Shown piece by piece: positions 24,509 through 37,099 of a stretch of DNA of 64,000 bases. The DNA is from Paralvinella palmiformis (lineage: Eukaryota > Annelida > Polychaeta > Terebellida > Alvinellidae), in NCBI GenBank assembly GCA_025642065.1, contig JAODUP010001357.1, positions 38,501 through 102,500 on the forward strand. The letters run 5' to 3'. A model generated the notes under the pieces. The model was given only the letters and a program-made list of their open reading frames with translations. It searched no databases and was not told the DNA's origin. Positions within the stretch are counted from its first letter, which is position 1. Each line of letters opens with the position of its first letter. The position numbers and the translations under genes are program-made.

Positions 24509-25595
24509 TTGAATCTATCTAGAACCATTGCCATGGCTAGGTCCAAAAAATACTCATCCGAACAACTGCAGGAGGCAGTAAAAAAAGCCATGGCTGGGGA
24601 GATCAGCCAGAAAAAGGCTTCCACTTTCTGTGGTGTCCCAGTCATGACGCTCGGATCAGGTGCATGGCAAGGTGATATTCTTTTTTATTCTTGTACCACT
24701 GTAATTATACTTCGATATCTAATACACTTGATTTTAGAGTCTTTTTTAAATGCCTACAGACTATTACACAATTGACTGTTTTATTTGTGTGTTTTACAGA
24801 GTAAAAGTTCGAAACCGGGACCCCTCCCTGTCATAAGTCCAGCCGTAGAGGTGGAGTTTGCCAAGAAATTAATGGGCTTTGGCTGACAGGGGGTTTGGAC
24901 TGACAAAGCAACTGGTGCTTCAGAAGGCTGCAAAACTTTGCAGACTAGCCCAGTTGCCGCACTCATTTAAAGAGGAACCTGCAGGTGATTCATGGTACAG
25001 GCCTGAGAAGGAACCCTGGACTTACTCTGTGAACACTATCAACAGCCAGAGGGGGTGCAATGAATAGGGCTGTATTTGGCGACTACTTTCAGGATGTGGT
25101 CAAATACACTGAAGGCCTGCAACCTATATCCATATGGAATATGGATGAAAGTGGGTTCCACTTTGAACACCAACCCATCAAAGTGATCTGTAAAAAGGGC
25201 GTGCGGGTCGTCAACAGCCGGGTGTCGTCCTCCAGGGATAATGTAACTGTGCTTGCCTGCGCCAGCGTTGCAGGTGTTGTGATGCCTCCAAACTTTTAAA
25301 TCTCAGTACAGCGGAGGCTCAACCTAACAGCAAGTGGACCTGGCAAGCCAAAGCCTGGATGGAAGACAGCCTGGGGATTGAATGGTTTAGGGAAGTGTTT
25401 TTAAATTACTGTGGTGTTCAGCGTCCACAAGTTTTATTGTTGGAGCAACACCACAGTCATGAGGTGTATGAAATGATCCTACTTGCACGTAAGGAGAGCA
25501 TACACCTCATTACCTTCCCTCCGTACACAATCCACTGGCTGCAGCCACTGGACAAAGGGTGTAGAAGTTGAATGTGTCTGTAAGAGTAAATTATG
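24509..25595 (+). pseudogene. pogo/Tigger-like transposase, decayed, nested in the MULE intron
   Basis: The N-terminus MARSKKYSSEQLQEAVKKAM is the helix-turn-helix region. After an intron-like gap and TTTTACAG come VISPAVEVEFAKKLM and DRGFGLTKQ (CENP-B-type domain), then the DDE_1 domain with WNMDESGFHF (first catalytic Asp). The second motif reads LLLEQHHSHE, with Glu where pogo transposases have Asp. The end is ITFPPYTIHWLQPLDKG. At least three frameshifts or stops separate the parts. I could not pair terminal repeats around it; a 50-bp direct repeat at 23763 and 26682 flanks it. Confidence 0.8.
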
Positions 25596-25599
25596 GTAT

Positions 25600-28000
25600 A
25601 CATGACTGATGCATCCACCGTTGTCTACATTTAGTACTATAGTTTTATTTTAGTTTGTCGTATTGTTTATTTCGATTATGCTGTGTTGTTATTTTAGTTG
25701 TTTTATACTAATTTTTCTATAGTTGTGTGTATGTTAATAGTTTTTACTTAATTATTATAAACAGTTATCTTGTTACGTAGGTTGGAGTTCATTATAGATT
25801 ACTTAGATTTGGTTTGCTGTGGATTGTTTAATATTATAGTGTTATATAATTGTTTTTAATATTTGTTTAGTTTTTGCTTCATAATAAATTGTCTTAAGTT
25901 TTTCACCTCATTTATTCTGGTGTATTCCTCATTTTGATATGTCACAGAGTAAACATGCAGTAGATATGTAATACATGAAAATTTACGTGTACCTGATTTA
26001 ACCAACAGATAACACCTCATTCATACAACGGTACACAAACTATTTTCATTTCACATACTTTATTATGCTAAAAGTGTAATCACATCATGTGATAAGAATT
26101 TCCCGGCGATGTAATATAGCTGAATGATGCTGAAAAACACCACCTAGAAATTATTTAAAAAAATATCAATCTGAAAGAGAAACAATTTCAACAAAACATT
26201 TTTAAACAATGAAAATTCTTCCTTATGTACGTGGAATGGGTCGGGCATACTAAGAAACGCAAAGCAATATCACACCATGTGTTATACGGTGATAAAACGA
26301 GACACTAATACAAACAAGGGACACAGAGACTTATAATTATGGTAACTTGCAGAGGATACCTAACACGTAAACGAGTTCTTTTTAGATGCGGGAAATCGCT
26401 ATTTCCACCAATGGTGGCTCATCATATCGAGAGATGCCACTGACGTCATATGATAGTTTGGTCATGGACGCCATATTGCTAGATATTTAGCAATTCGGAA
26501 AATACCCAAAAGAGTACGGAAACTGGCTAAATTAAATCTAAGTTCTTTCATATTCTGTAAATGGAGTAGAAGACATAATTAGTACCTAGGTAGGTTTTAA
26601 TTAGCAAAATAAAATTTTGTGATGAAAATTTGATGGCTTTTTACAATAATTAGTATAAATAGTAAAATGCCCGTACCTTTCTTAATAATCAAGATTTCTT
26701 GATTAAATCTGGAATGAAGATGGATGGCAACCACAGTTGGCATTAATATGATCAAATTAATTAATTCATCGATTAACCAACTTGAAAAATCGAGATATTG
26801 ATTTGTTCAGATTGTCTTAAATTAATGCTTAATAAATTACTCACTTTATTTGTGCAAATTTATAATAAAAATTATTCAGTTAATTAAATGCTTGCAGTGC
26901 TCAGTCAACATTTGGTCTTGTACACAGTAAACTTGGAGTAGCAAAAGTGGCCAAACTTGTGTTCATATACAGAGTTCTAAATGTGAACATTTGTTTCGGA
27001 CTATTGACAACTGATATGAATATGACAATAATCAGGCTACCAATAATTAATAATCACATGCACTGCAAACTGATTGTTTGTTTTGTTGCATGCTACTGCC
27101 AGTTCAGTTCACTGTATGTATTTTTAAATAAAGTTTAAATTTGTAGATCACACCTTTTATTTAATTCTTTAGAAATGCTAAGAATGAAATCTTCAGCCTA
27201 TTGGGTATATTATGATATTTCACATATTTATTTATTTTCAGAATTATAAATTATTTCTTATGAGATTGTTGAAAAAAATCAGTTTGATCGAAAAAATTTG
27301 ATTTATTCAAAAAAAACACTGATGGCAACTAGTTTGTTCTTTTCCAATTCCCTTGTGTCCATAGACTTAAAATAAAAAGTTGAGGAGATTGATGAAATGT
27401 TTGAGAAAAAAAAGTGACCTTAGATTAATTCTGATTGCATCTGGAGTCAACATTTCAGGGTTTGCCCTAAAGAAATCTGTCCACAATCTATAAGATTTTA
27501 ACAAGATATTGTATTAAGTTATATAGATACTATAAGTCAGATATTTAATAGTTGTCTTATTTTAGTGAATGGCCTCCTCCTTTTCCCCTCATAGCCATTC
27601 CATCCTCATCTACATGTACTTTATTAACCCTATATAATACACAGTACAATATATTACCTTTTATCATACAATCAGATAATAATTCCAAATAACACCAAGT
27701 GAATTACAACATATTATACAATGATAATTACCTTATTTTTCTATGAGACTACTTAATATTTACACTACTTATTGAAAGCCTAGTCATATGATGATAATAC
27801 AAGTCTGCAATGAGACTATAGTAAAACTAAATGCAAAATTGAAAGAAAAATTAATCATGTTATATTTGCATTTGTTGGTGTAGTCTAATATTAATTGCAC
27901 TAAAAGACGGAATTTATACTGTGATAGATTTTATTTAGCAAAAGATACTTCACAGAAATTGACAAATTAAGTACTTGTTAAAATACGAGGAAGATATTTA
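25600..28000. other. Intronic non-coding stretch
   Basis: AT-rich. It contains the second copy of the direct repeat (26682-26732). No gene recognised. Confidence 0.5.
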
Positions 28001-28001
28001 C

Positions 28002-29290
28002 ATGGCAAGATCTTCCAAAATAAGGTCGGCAGCCAACTCAAAAACAGAAATGTTATAATCAGCTGCATCATCATATGTCTCATCTTGAGACCAGTATGCC
28101 ACAACACACTTCTTTCCTTTGGCTTTCATTTTTTCGATTCAGCCAAAGTAAAGAATTTTTGTTTCCATCTTCCCACCACACATGACAAATATTGGACCCA
28201 CAGCTTTCCCTTCCAGCAATTCTCTGGTATGTTGCTGCCTACTATCAGAAACATCAAGAAGTTCTTCACTAATTTTAGTTAAGTCAATAGCTTTTAGTTT
28301 TTTCTCTAATTTTTTTCTTATAGTTGTCTCTTCTCTGCCTTTTTTCAGCTAGCCTTCTTGATGCCTCTACTTCTAAGTCCTTCTGCTTCATTCTTTGATC
28401 ATTGTTTCCCTCCTATTTGAATAGCCTGAATGATAATATGGTCTCTTTTAATCTTTTCTAACCTATCTAGATAGTCTACTGTTCTATTTTTCTGGGCCCT
28501 CATCTTGCATGAGAGGAAACATGTAGTTGCATTCGCTGCCTTCTGTTTTGCAGCGCTGAACATACCTATAACTTCTTCCGCATCCATATTGTAAGACCTA
28601 GCAGACTTTGTTTCCAATCCGAACCTCTCTGAAATCTCCCAGTCACCTATAAAATACTTTTTATATTGCCGCTCAAGGACATCAATGACTGCTTGAAGAC
28701 AAGCTGTCATCATTGAACTGTATAGAGTGATATCCTTTGGTGGCTCTCTTAATTTAAGGAGAGTGCTATTTTCATTATCCAAATTATTCCCAAAGAAATC
28801 TGTGGCACAACACAGTAAATCTACTGGTGTTTCCTTTAGGTCTTTCAGCTTTTGTACAAGCTGTTTTATGACTTGGATCCCTTCAACATGGTCAATCTGG
28901 TCCACTGCAGTAGCGTAGAATTTCTTCATCCATGGACCTGTTAGTAACTTGCCTAACAAGCCCAACACCTGCATTTCTATGTGTCCTAGTACTGAAACAA
29001 AGTCAGCCAACACACTAGCCCTGAACCCAGCACATGTTGGTCCTTGTTCAAGATATTCTGTGAATAATGCATGGTGCTCAATAAACACACCACAAATATG
29101 GAACAACACATGGAGGCGATTACCTCTATACCGTGGAATGAGACCACGGGGCAGTTTATGATCATCAAGAAAAATCTAGAAGCCCTGAGGGTCACACTTG
29201 CCATCCTTAAAGTGCAGTTTGTTCATCTGCACAACTATCTTTGATGCACAGCAATCACTACCCCAAACCTGTCCAATATCTAAGATATAT
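28002..29290 (-). pseudogene. Unrecognised transposon-associated protein, nearly intact core
   Basis: The longest open frame of the window outside simple repeats (28399-29109, 236 aa) is extended upstream to about 29290 through one stop (GKCDPQGF, stop, then IFLDDHKLPRG) and downstream to about 28002 through frameshifts (KLKAIDLTKISEELLDVSDS ... VVAYWSQDETYDDAADYNIS). Visible features are a basic RYRGNRLHVLFHICG block, an EMQVLGLLGKLLTGPW block, an FLSCKMRAQKNRTVDYLDRL block and a Lys/Arg-rich coiled stretch. The style is that of repeat-encoded proteins I have seen in invertebrate genomes, but I cannot name the family. It lies antisense in the MULE intron. Confidence 0.5.
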
Positions 29291-29294
29291 TTAA

Positions 29295-30520
29295 CACGTC
29301 CTGATATGTTTTAAGTATAATCTAGGAAGTCTTATTAAGTAAAATGAGTCAGTGCACGTGGGTCAACTTCAGATCTGCCATGACAGTTTTTCAACGTTAT
29401 GACCCTAAGCCTGGCTAAAGTGATCTCACTATAAAGGTTTCAGACAGTTTAAAAAAAGTTCTGATAGTAGGGTTGTTATAAAACTTTCAGTAACTTGAGA
29501 TATTATATAGGTTTAAACGACCACTTAGCTTTTAATCTTTGCCATACACTATATCAAGTCCATCTAGTGTGTTGAATTGGAGCAAACATTCAACACGTGC
29601 ACAGACAACAAGAGTTGTCGGGAAAACAATTACTTCGCAGCTAATGTCCAGCTTTCCTACTACGTCATTCACAAGGATTTATAGAATTCCACAACGAGAA
29701 CCAATGAGAAGCGAATAAATAGTAGGAATACCCTCCGCGCAGCGGGAAAACAAAAAACGTCGAAAACGGACTAAGGTGGCTGATGCTGATCGCGAATATA
29801 TCCACATACCTAAATTAAGCCAGGCGTTATTTTTGCTAAACATAGCACATATATCTATTGGATGAAGTCTATGTCATTCCTATTCAATGCAAAATGATGA
29901 TCTGGAGATCACATAACCTTAATGGAATATAAATAAAATCCAACTATAGCTGGTAAATAGCCTATATACACCTTTTCAGTAAGACATTTATCGGCCATAA
30001 CATGCAAAAATCTTCTGACTCTAGACCATAGTGTGAAATTCAGCCACTTGGTGGCACCAAGGGTGATTGAATTGGTCTGTTGCAACCCATTTAAAGCAAA
30101 AATCATTGTAAACTAAACCTAGTCTAGTGCATCTGCACCAACTCAGCCATTCATTCCAAAGTTCACAGCTGTGATTATTTCTCATTCCCATAACAACACA
30201 TGCTAGTCAAAAACCCAAAATGGCAACATGTCTCGGGATGCGATTGGTGATGGAATTATCAATACCAAAACTGAATACAGTGAATGGAACAGTCATACTC
30301 TAATCTCTCCAGTGCACACAAATCATGGTACACAAGGTTTACTGTAGCAAATGCGTAGGCTGTGCACCCAGTTTGCTTTGTATGATGTGTGCAAATTTCT
30401 TGACTTTCTGGAATGAACAATTTATGTTGAAATGCATTGCATAATGGACCAGCCGTGATAGATAAACTCTTAATCTCTTTTAACACCAGGTGAGCACATG
30501 GTCCATCTAATTTTTCTCTT
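29295..30520. other. Intronic stretch before MULE exon 2
   Basis: A minus-strand frame at 30259-30490 looks somewhat protein-like (FATVNLVYHDLCALERLEYD) but lacks any other support. No other features. Confidence 0.35.
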
Positions 30521-32826
30521 TTCAGAACCTTCAAAATGGACTGCCCTTGTAGTTTCCACCTCCGGGCTGACAGAAAGCAGGACTGCCTTGTCATCACAAA
30601 CGCCAGTCTGAAACATAACCATCCAACAGAGGGTTCCATTTTCCTGGAATATCCAGAAATGAGAAAGTTGGAGAAAGAGCATGAAGACATCGGGCGGCTC
30701 ATGTATAGAATGGCGGTACTGCCTAAGGTTTTTCGAGAGACACTGGTAAACATTTCTGGAAAATTGTTGACATAATTGGATATCAACAATCTGAAGAAAC
30801 GTTTTAAGGAGACAACTCATGGTGTGTCTGACATTATGCAACTGATGGAGGTCCTGGATAGAACACTTCAGAGGTGCCAGGTTCATATATTCAGTTGACT
30901 GTTGATGAAGATGGGAAGTTGACCACTAATCTTTTCTTACAACTGCCTTTCATGAAGGTTGTCTTGAAAAATTCCCAGAAGTAATTTTACAGGATGCCAC
31001 CTATCGTGTAAATTGTACAAAAATGCCACTAGTCACCCTGATGGTAGAAGATGGGTTTGGCTGCGTTATCCCTGTTGCTCACTTTTTCATTGCCAGAGAG
31101 TGTGCTGGGACAGTCTTTGCTTAGCAAAAATCAGGTCTTGTAGATAAAGATTTCACTGAAATCACTATTGTTAAGCAGTACTTCCCCACATCAGTCACTC
31201 ACATGTGCCTCTTTCACGTTTTTAAGTCTGAGACAAGAAAGTTTCTGTCAAAGAACACCCAAAAAAACATGAACTACTTCAGATATTTCAAAATTTGGCT
31301 TTTGCATCTTCAGTGACAATATATGAGAAATTGTACACATAATTGCTCAAACAGCTCCAAGTAAATTCCTACAATACTACAACATAAACTGGCACAAATG
31401 TAGAAAGATGTGGGTTGCTGCTTGGCGTAAAGAGAGTGTCACTTTTGGTAATCCGACAACAAATCAGGTTGAATCATTTCACTAAAAACTGTTCTAAATT
31501 ATTCCAAAACCATGGCAACTTGTTTGGAAGAGTTGGTGGCCTTCTGCAGACAGAAGGAATTGGGTGTGATTTACTGACAGTCCATCCTCCAGTCGTCCAT
31601 TTCTTACTGTGCAAAAGAACTGTCACATTCGTCACTGGCAATCCACAAATGTTGCACATCCTTTGCTGCAAATAAAGTTTGCATTGAGATGATCACTGCC
31701 AAGAAAATGCATGGGCAATATGCATGCAAACCAAGTGGAGATGTTTACAACATCTACCATGTCACCAAAACTGAGTCAGAGTATGAAGTGAATGGAACGA
31801 TGACATCATGCTCTTGTACGTTTTCAAGAACCATGCTTCTGCCCTGCAAACATGTTTTCTTTGCACGAATTCAGGCCTCCCATGAATCAGTTACCGTGTT
31901 CAGTGAGGCACTTGTGGCAAGTCGTTGGAGAAAAGATTGTCAGGTGTTTTCTGCTCCCCCTGAAAGTGCACTCAGTTTCTCTTCAAAACCAGTTACTGTT
32001 CTGAAAACTAATGCAGTAATGAATCAGTCCAAAATATTCAACAAGGTTGTGATTTTATGCAGAGATATAGCAAGTGCTGTTGCTGAACATGGCCAAGCCG
32101 TTTTCAATGGTTAGATGTCACAGTTGGAAGTGTTGAAAACTTTTATTATGGGATCGGCAGACTTCAAAATTGTCCCAGTTTTTGATGAAATCCATAACAC
32201 ATGTACAGATGCGGATGCTGGGCAAAATGAGATTCAGGAGGGTATTAATATTGATGATACTTTGAATAAAGGTGATGATAAATCAACTGATATTTTGTCT
32301 CCAGTGCCTGAAGTCTTGTATGTCGAAGTGCAAGCAGAAACTGCATATCCTGTTTTGAAATTGAAAGCCATTGCACTGACCAAATGTGAACTGTCTGACT
32401 TGGATTCATTTAGCGGGCTTCTTCAGAGATCAGATATTCACTTGCCTGAAAAGGTGAAAACGCGTGGTCGTCCAAAGGGGAGCTCACAGTCAGTGACAGG
32501 TTTGCCACGGGTGTCTGAAAGGATGAGGATGAAGAAATCGACGTCTACCAGCAAGTCAGCTAATGATAAATGTACAAAATTCAGAAAACTGAACATCCAA
32601 AACTTGAAGCAATGGTGCAGTTACATGTCCACAAAAGAACTGTATAACCTGTATGATTCATGCCAAGCAATAAGTAAAGACATGGGCTTTTTTAATCTAA
32701 CAACTTCTACTGTTATGAACTCTGTGTCAAGTAGGCCATTCACTTTTGTAGAAGAAAGTGCTGACAATGACGAAGATGCTGTTGCTGCGCTTCCCTATGT
32801 TCTTCCACATTTCTGAGTGAACAAAT

Positions 32827-35303
32827 GTGGATGTCATTATCCTTGTTACCAGTGTTTTAATCGGAGCCTTCCAAGTTAATGTTTATCCCAATATCATGAT
32901 CGAGACTTTGAAGGATGCCCCCAGTCATTTGAAGAGCTGGACACATTATATCCAATATGGAGATCATAATGTACCTGATGACGATGCCAAAGTCCATCTT
33001 TATGTTGGCAATAACAGCCTCAGAAGTGAGGATCTGAAGACATTGAAGCCCAAGCATTGGTTAAATGATCAGGTATGTGATGAGAACAAAGTTGAATTTC
33101 TCCTAACTCTTGTCTTTCAGAAAATATGTCGGTCATAGATCTGTAGTGTCCATTAGGAGTCTGGATTTTTGCACTGTGTGAGTCATCCAGTGACACTAAA
33201 GTGCATCGAATGTGCAGAGAAAAACATTCCAGGTTAACCTCATTTCTCAGGTGTTATACTCTGTCAGGAGGGTTGTTCATTTCCATGTGCTATTTTATGA
33301 AGTTTTCTATCACCTTGCAGGTCATCCATGCATACCTTGATGTTCTGTCCATGGACGTCAATGCCATAAAACCAACTGTTCACGTTATTCCTAGCTTCCT
33401 GGCAGTCAAGTGGGAAAGTGGTGATCATACATCATGCCTATACCCAAAGGTAAGCAATATTCACTAGTTGAGTTGAGGAGTGCATACATGTAAATCAGCC
33501 CAGAATTTGACAGTAAAGTAAACAATATGTATGAAGATCTGATATTGGAGACTTGAATACAAAAATTTCATTCAAGCTTAACTTTCCAGGTTGCATTCGA
33601 AAAGTTCAAATGGATTCTGCTACCTATATGCACCAATCATCACTGGCTTCTCCTTATTGCTGACATGGTCAACAACACAGTTGGTGTGTTAAATTCTCTG
33701 GACTGGGATCAAAGCAGGCACGACCCCTTTCTGACTTCATGGAAGTAAGTAAATTATTAAAAATGCAAGTGCTGTTGTGTTACAGCAACCAACAAAAATA
33801 ATTAAATTTGCAGTAATTGCAATATTATTCACTCACATGTGCCACACCAATCACAAGCTTCAAATCTGTTGTAGGCGTGCAACATCATGACGTTGCGGGT
33901 CTGTTGGCCTAGCCATTATGTCATATGTGTTGATAACGCGAAGTCATGGCTGGTGTGCCCTGATCTGTTTCACTAGATCCATAAAATCATCAGCATTATT
34001 GTCTGTTGTGAAGGATTGCACTAGCTGGGAATCAGGTTTTTATTTTTTTACTGTAAAATATTTTTTTACATTATATCGTAAACAACTGTTATTAACTGTA
34101 AATAATGTAAAATACCTGATCATTGTGTAACTAAGTATACACATTCATATAATCATGTCTTCACTCACATGCATCTCACAAAGATATACAAATAGACAGA
34201 ACAAAATGCTTAACTTTTTTATTGTATTACCTTAAATATTGGCACATAAATGAAATGTAGATCGTGACAGAACAGACATTAACTACTCAGTTAATATTCT
34301 AATTTAACCGTTCCTCTGAGCATTCTGTAGCAACCTTGAACTAAGCATTAGGATATGTGGTGCTATGTTATTATTATTAGGATACCAGCTTAAAGACTGT
34401 GCTATTGCCAAAACGATTGCAAACTTTGGTATGAAAATTTCCAAAATTTGAAAAAATTCTCTCATTGGACGCTGGGTATGATAGCAGCTTGAGGTGTCAG
34501 TGCGAGATGGGGGATCAGCAGATCAGACCTAGGGATTAGCAATTGGGCTCATAAGTTAGGGTCATATATTCAGGGCGTTTCACCTAGAATTGGTGGTTAG
34601 GGTATACTATCATGGGACAATTGCATCCAGTTGTGATTTGGTGCTTATTAATGGCCAAATTAGGTTTGTGGGCTTTCTGTAACAATAAAATACACATACT
34701 TATTTAACTGATCAATGCATTATACATTATGTAGTAATACTAACACTATGTTGCAATGAACAGGCATTATTAACACTTGATATTAATGAGATTTCACAGT
34801 AACAATTCATTGTAAAAAACCTGTTTTGTACGTGACGTTAAATAATGGTGTTGATAACGTTTGTGTCCTTGCATCAAAATCATTAAAGAGGGAAGAAAGT
34901 TGGATGAAAGTAGATTTTTTACTGAATAATACATAGCAAATAGTGGATGGTAGTTTGTCCAATGGGAAATTCCACGTGAGCGACATGCCATGACTGCTGA
35001 ATTTGGAGTGTTATTCTTGTATTTCAGTGCTGAAAAGGCAGTGGAAAACTTCAAGAAATCAAGGAAACTATGAACAATCCACTGAATTTAATGTGAAGGA
35101 GTTGCAAAAATGGACCAGTTTTGGCCCAATATGGAGTTTTGTTGGACTGAAAGTTACATTGGACTGGGCAAATGATCTGATTTCAATGTTTTCTTACTAG
35201 GTCCTTCATGTCTGCAAGAGGCTTGAAAGAAGAATGGTCTGTAGCAAGATACATATCAAGCATACAACAAGATGGGGATAGTTGTGGTGTATTTGTGCTT
35301 ATG
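32827..35303 (+). CDS. Ulp1/SENP-like cysteine protease domain, spliced, catalytic residues intact
   Basis: C48-family proteases cut SUMO or related modifiers. Four exons read in frame: up to 33072 (ends HWLNDQ), 33321-33449, 33590-33744 and 35201-35303. All introns are GT-AG; phases 0, 0 and 2 match exactly. Landmarks: LKTLKPKHWLND at the domain start; NHHWLLLIADM with the catalytic His; LNSLDWD with the Asp; and QQDGDSCGVFVLM with the oxyanion Gln and nucleophile Cys. The end after VFVLM at 35303 is a GTAAGT donor, so a further exon is expected but not found. It lies just downstream of the MULE SWIM region, in a different frame from the preceding open stretch (32115-32816). The 32827 start is nominal. 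This part carries no stop, unlike the transposase. Confidence 0.72.
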
Positions 35304-35561
35304 GTAAGTTTCTTCATTGAAATAATATTTTTACACATCTAGAAAATGACAATTTTGGTCATTTAAATATATGCCTACTCAAATCAAATTAAAGAGGTGA
35401 ATTTGATTGTGGCAGTGTATATAGTTTGTTAAATTTGTCATATCCATAATATTTTCATTTTATGTAGTGTTCATTCGTTGTTTAAATAAAAGTTTTGTTC
35501 GTACAAGAAAAATCTTCTTTGTGGTTATATACTGAAGAACTGGTCAGGAGCCATTGGCACT

Positions 35562-35628
35562 TTCCAGGTGGCAGCACACTAGACATAATACATTTTCAAA
35601 TTAAAATGGTGCTGCCACCTGGAAAATG
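35562..35628. repeat. Imperfect hairpin, 20-bp arms
   Basis: CACTTTCCAGGTGGCAGCAC is followed, about 30 nt on, by GTGCTGCCACCTGGAAAATG, its near-complement with two mismatches. Similarity continues a few bases outward. Possibly a small MITE. Confidence 0.65.
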
Positions 35629-35799
35629 GCAACCGGATTAATTCATCACAATCTGTGTACACCATGTACATGGTTGGATCAGATTTTTTCTATCAAATTG
35701 ATTTATTTTATTTATCGACAATCTCATATGTAATGCTGAAATAAATAAATATGTGGAATATCATAATAGCATTTCTAAAGAATTAAAGCAAAGCTGTTA

Positions 35800-35945
35800 T
35801 TTACAAATTAAAACTTTATTTAAAATTAAAATTTACAAATTAAAACGTTATTAAAAACTTCAGATTAAATTAAAACTTTATTTAAAAATACATACTTTAT
35901 TTAAAATACATTCAGTTAAATCATAAAATACATACAGTTAAATCA
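35800..35945. repeat. AT-rich degenerate tandem repeat
   Basis: Repeated blocks of the type AATTAAAACTTTATTTAAAA and ATACATACAGTTAAATCA, imperfect and overlapping. Confidence 0.6.
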
Positions 35946-36014
35946 GGTATAATCAACACCAACCCTAGGATTGTAGTATTGTAGCATCAAGTTTACTAGT
36001 GCAACTGCAAGAAT

Positions 36015-36960
36015 GCTAGTATGTGGGATACACCAAAGAAATGTTGTAACAGGAAGCTGCAGGGGTGGAAGTAGGTTTAACATGTTTATTGGGAAATTGC
36101 AGTGGGATCCACCATGGAATATCAGGTTTTAATTAAAAGCTGCAGTGGGATACACCATGGTAATCAAAACGTGCAGTGGGATACCATACTATACATATTA
36201 AATTTCAGAAATGCCAAGACAGTAGATTTATACGTAAATCAGAGGATCTCAGAAAATCAAGCTTTTATACGTAAATCAGAATATTATAATAATTACTATG
36301 GTAACAGAAAACACTCCTTAAACTATGACAATCAAAAGAACTCGAGTACTTTGAAACATATTCGTACTTGGGTACATTGATCAAAGTACTTGTACTCATA
36401 AAAACATGTACTTGAGTAATTTCCCATGTACTTGTCCCCAACCCTGTAACACAGATCTAGCAAAGTTACATAAGCAGAGGTCTACACATCACTATCACTG
36501 CTGGTCTTTCACGTAGGTCTATGGTGCAGACTTTACCGATCGCTGAGTGTGCAGAGTGTTATTGCCAAGCTGTGATCGGTTTCAATCTTGCGGCATATGG
36601 AGAAGACGCGTTCGCTATCAGGATTGGTGTGGGCAATCACTGACATTAGTTGATGAGACAGAAAACACATTACTCAGGCAAAATAAAATAAATTATTCCA
36701 CACCAAGCTTAATAAAGTTAGATTTTTTGTTTGGGTTTCATTAAAAACAGGGGGGATTTCCCACTCCTGCCGGGGGATGTAGCTCGAATCTGGGAGATTT
36801 AACATGTCTGGGATATACCATGAAAGTTGTGTAGTCAAAAGCTGCAGTCCCTGGTCAATATTAAAGTCTATGAGCAAAACGAGTAATAAAAGCATGAATG
36901 AGTACAACTCTGTGAAGTTTTGTGTGGTAATCAAAAGCTGCGGTGGGATACAACAGCATC
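36015..36960. repeat. Dispersed degenerate repeat of an AGCTGCAGTGGGATACACCA motif
   Basis: Motifs of the form AAAGCTGCAGTGGGATACAC, often with CATGG or TAATCA beside them, recur near 36018, 36054, 36096, 36138, 36170, 36835 and 36935. They lie just inside the candidate right end of the large MULE region. Confidence 0.6.
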
Positions 36961-37099
36961 AGGTTCCATGGGAATGATTACCATCAACTTTGTCCGGAAA
37001 ATGCCGAACACTTACTGAGACAAGTCCAATGCCTCTAGCATACGTGCCATTTGCCAAAAAAAAAATGCGTCCCAATTTTTTGTTGAAAATTTGTTGTTG

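Larger units (their letters stand above)
19984..35303 (+). pseudogene. MULE transposase with SWIM finger and fused or linked Ulp1 protease, decayed
   Basis: A Mutator-like transposase of the ZSWIM1/3-related animal type. Exon 1 (19984-20265) starts MAARSAEFELAIGQKFTKYI, has stops at 20083 and 20137 plus frameshifts, and ends KRPNQ-AG before GTAAAG. Exon 2 starts at 30526 after TTTTCAG and continues the codon, giving TFKMDCPCSFHLRADRK. Then come the DDE part (LQDATYRVNCTKMPL with Asp at 30993; VDKDFTEI with Asp at 31149), an NPTTNQVESFH motif near 31460, and a SWIM zinc finger (CSCTFSRTMLLPCKH) near 31806-31866. Stops include TAG at 32112 and TGA at 32814. The 10.26-kb intron holds other elements. 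The Ulp1 exons have their own entry. Dead as a transposase; family call is firm. Confidence 0.75.

Noticed and set aside
30259..30886. Minus-strand frames of 176 and 138 aa
   Set aside because: Mostly antisense to the MULE exon at 30526; the remaining part has no support.
34794..35200. Extra exon between the third and fourth Ulp1 exons
   Set aside because: An acceptor-like site exists near 35025, but the flanking exons already join in phase without it.
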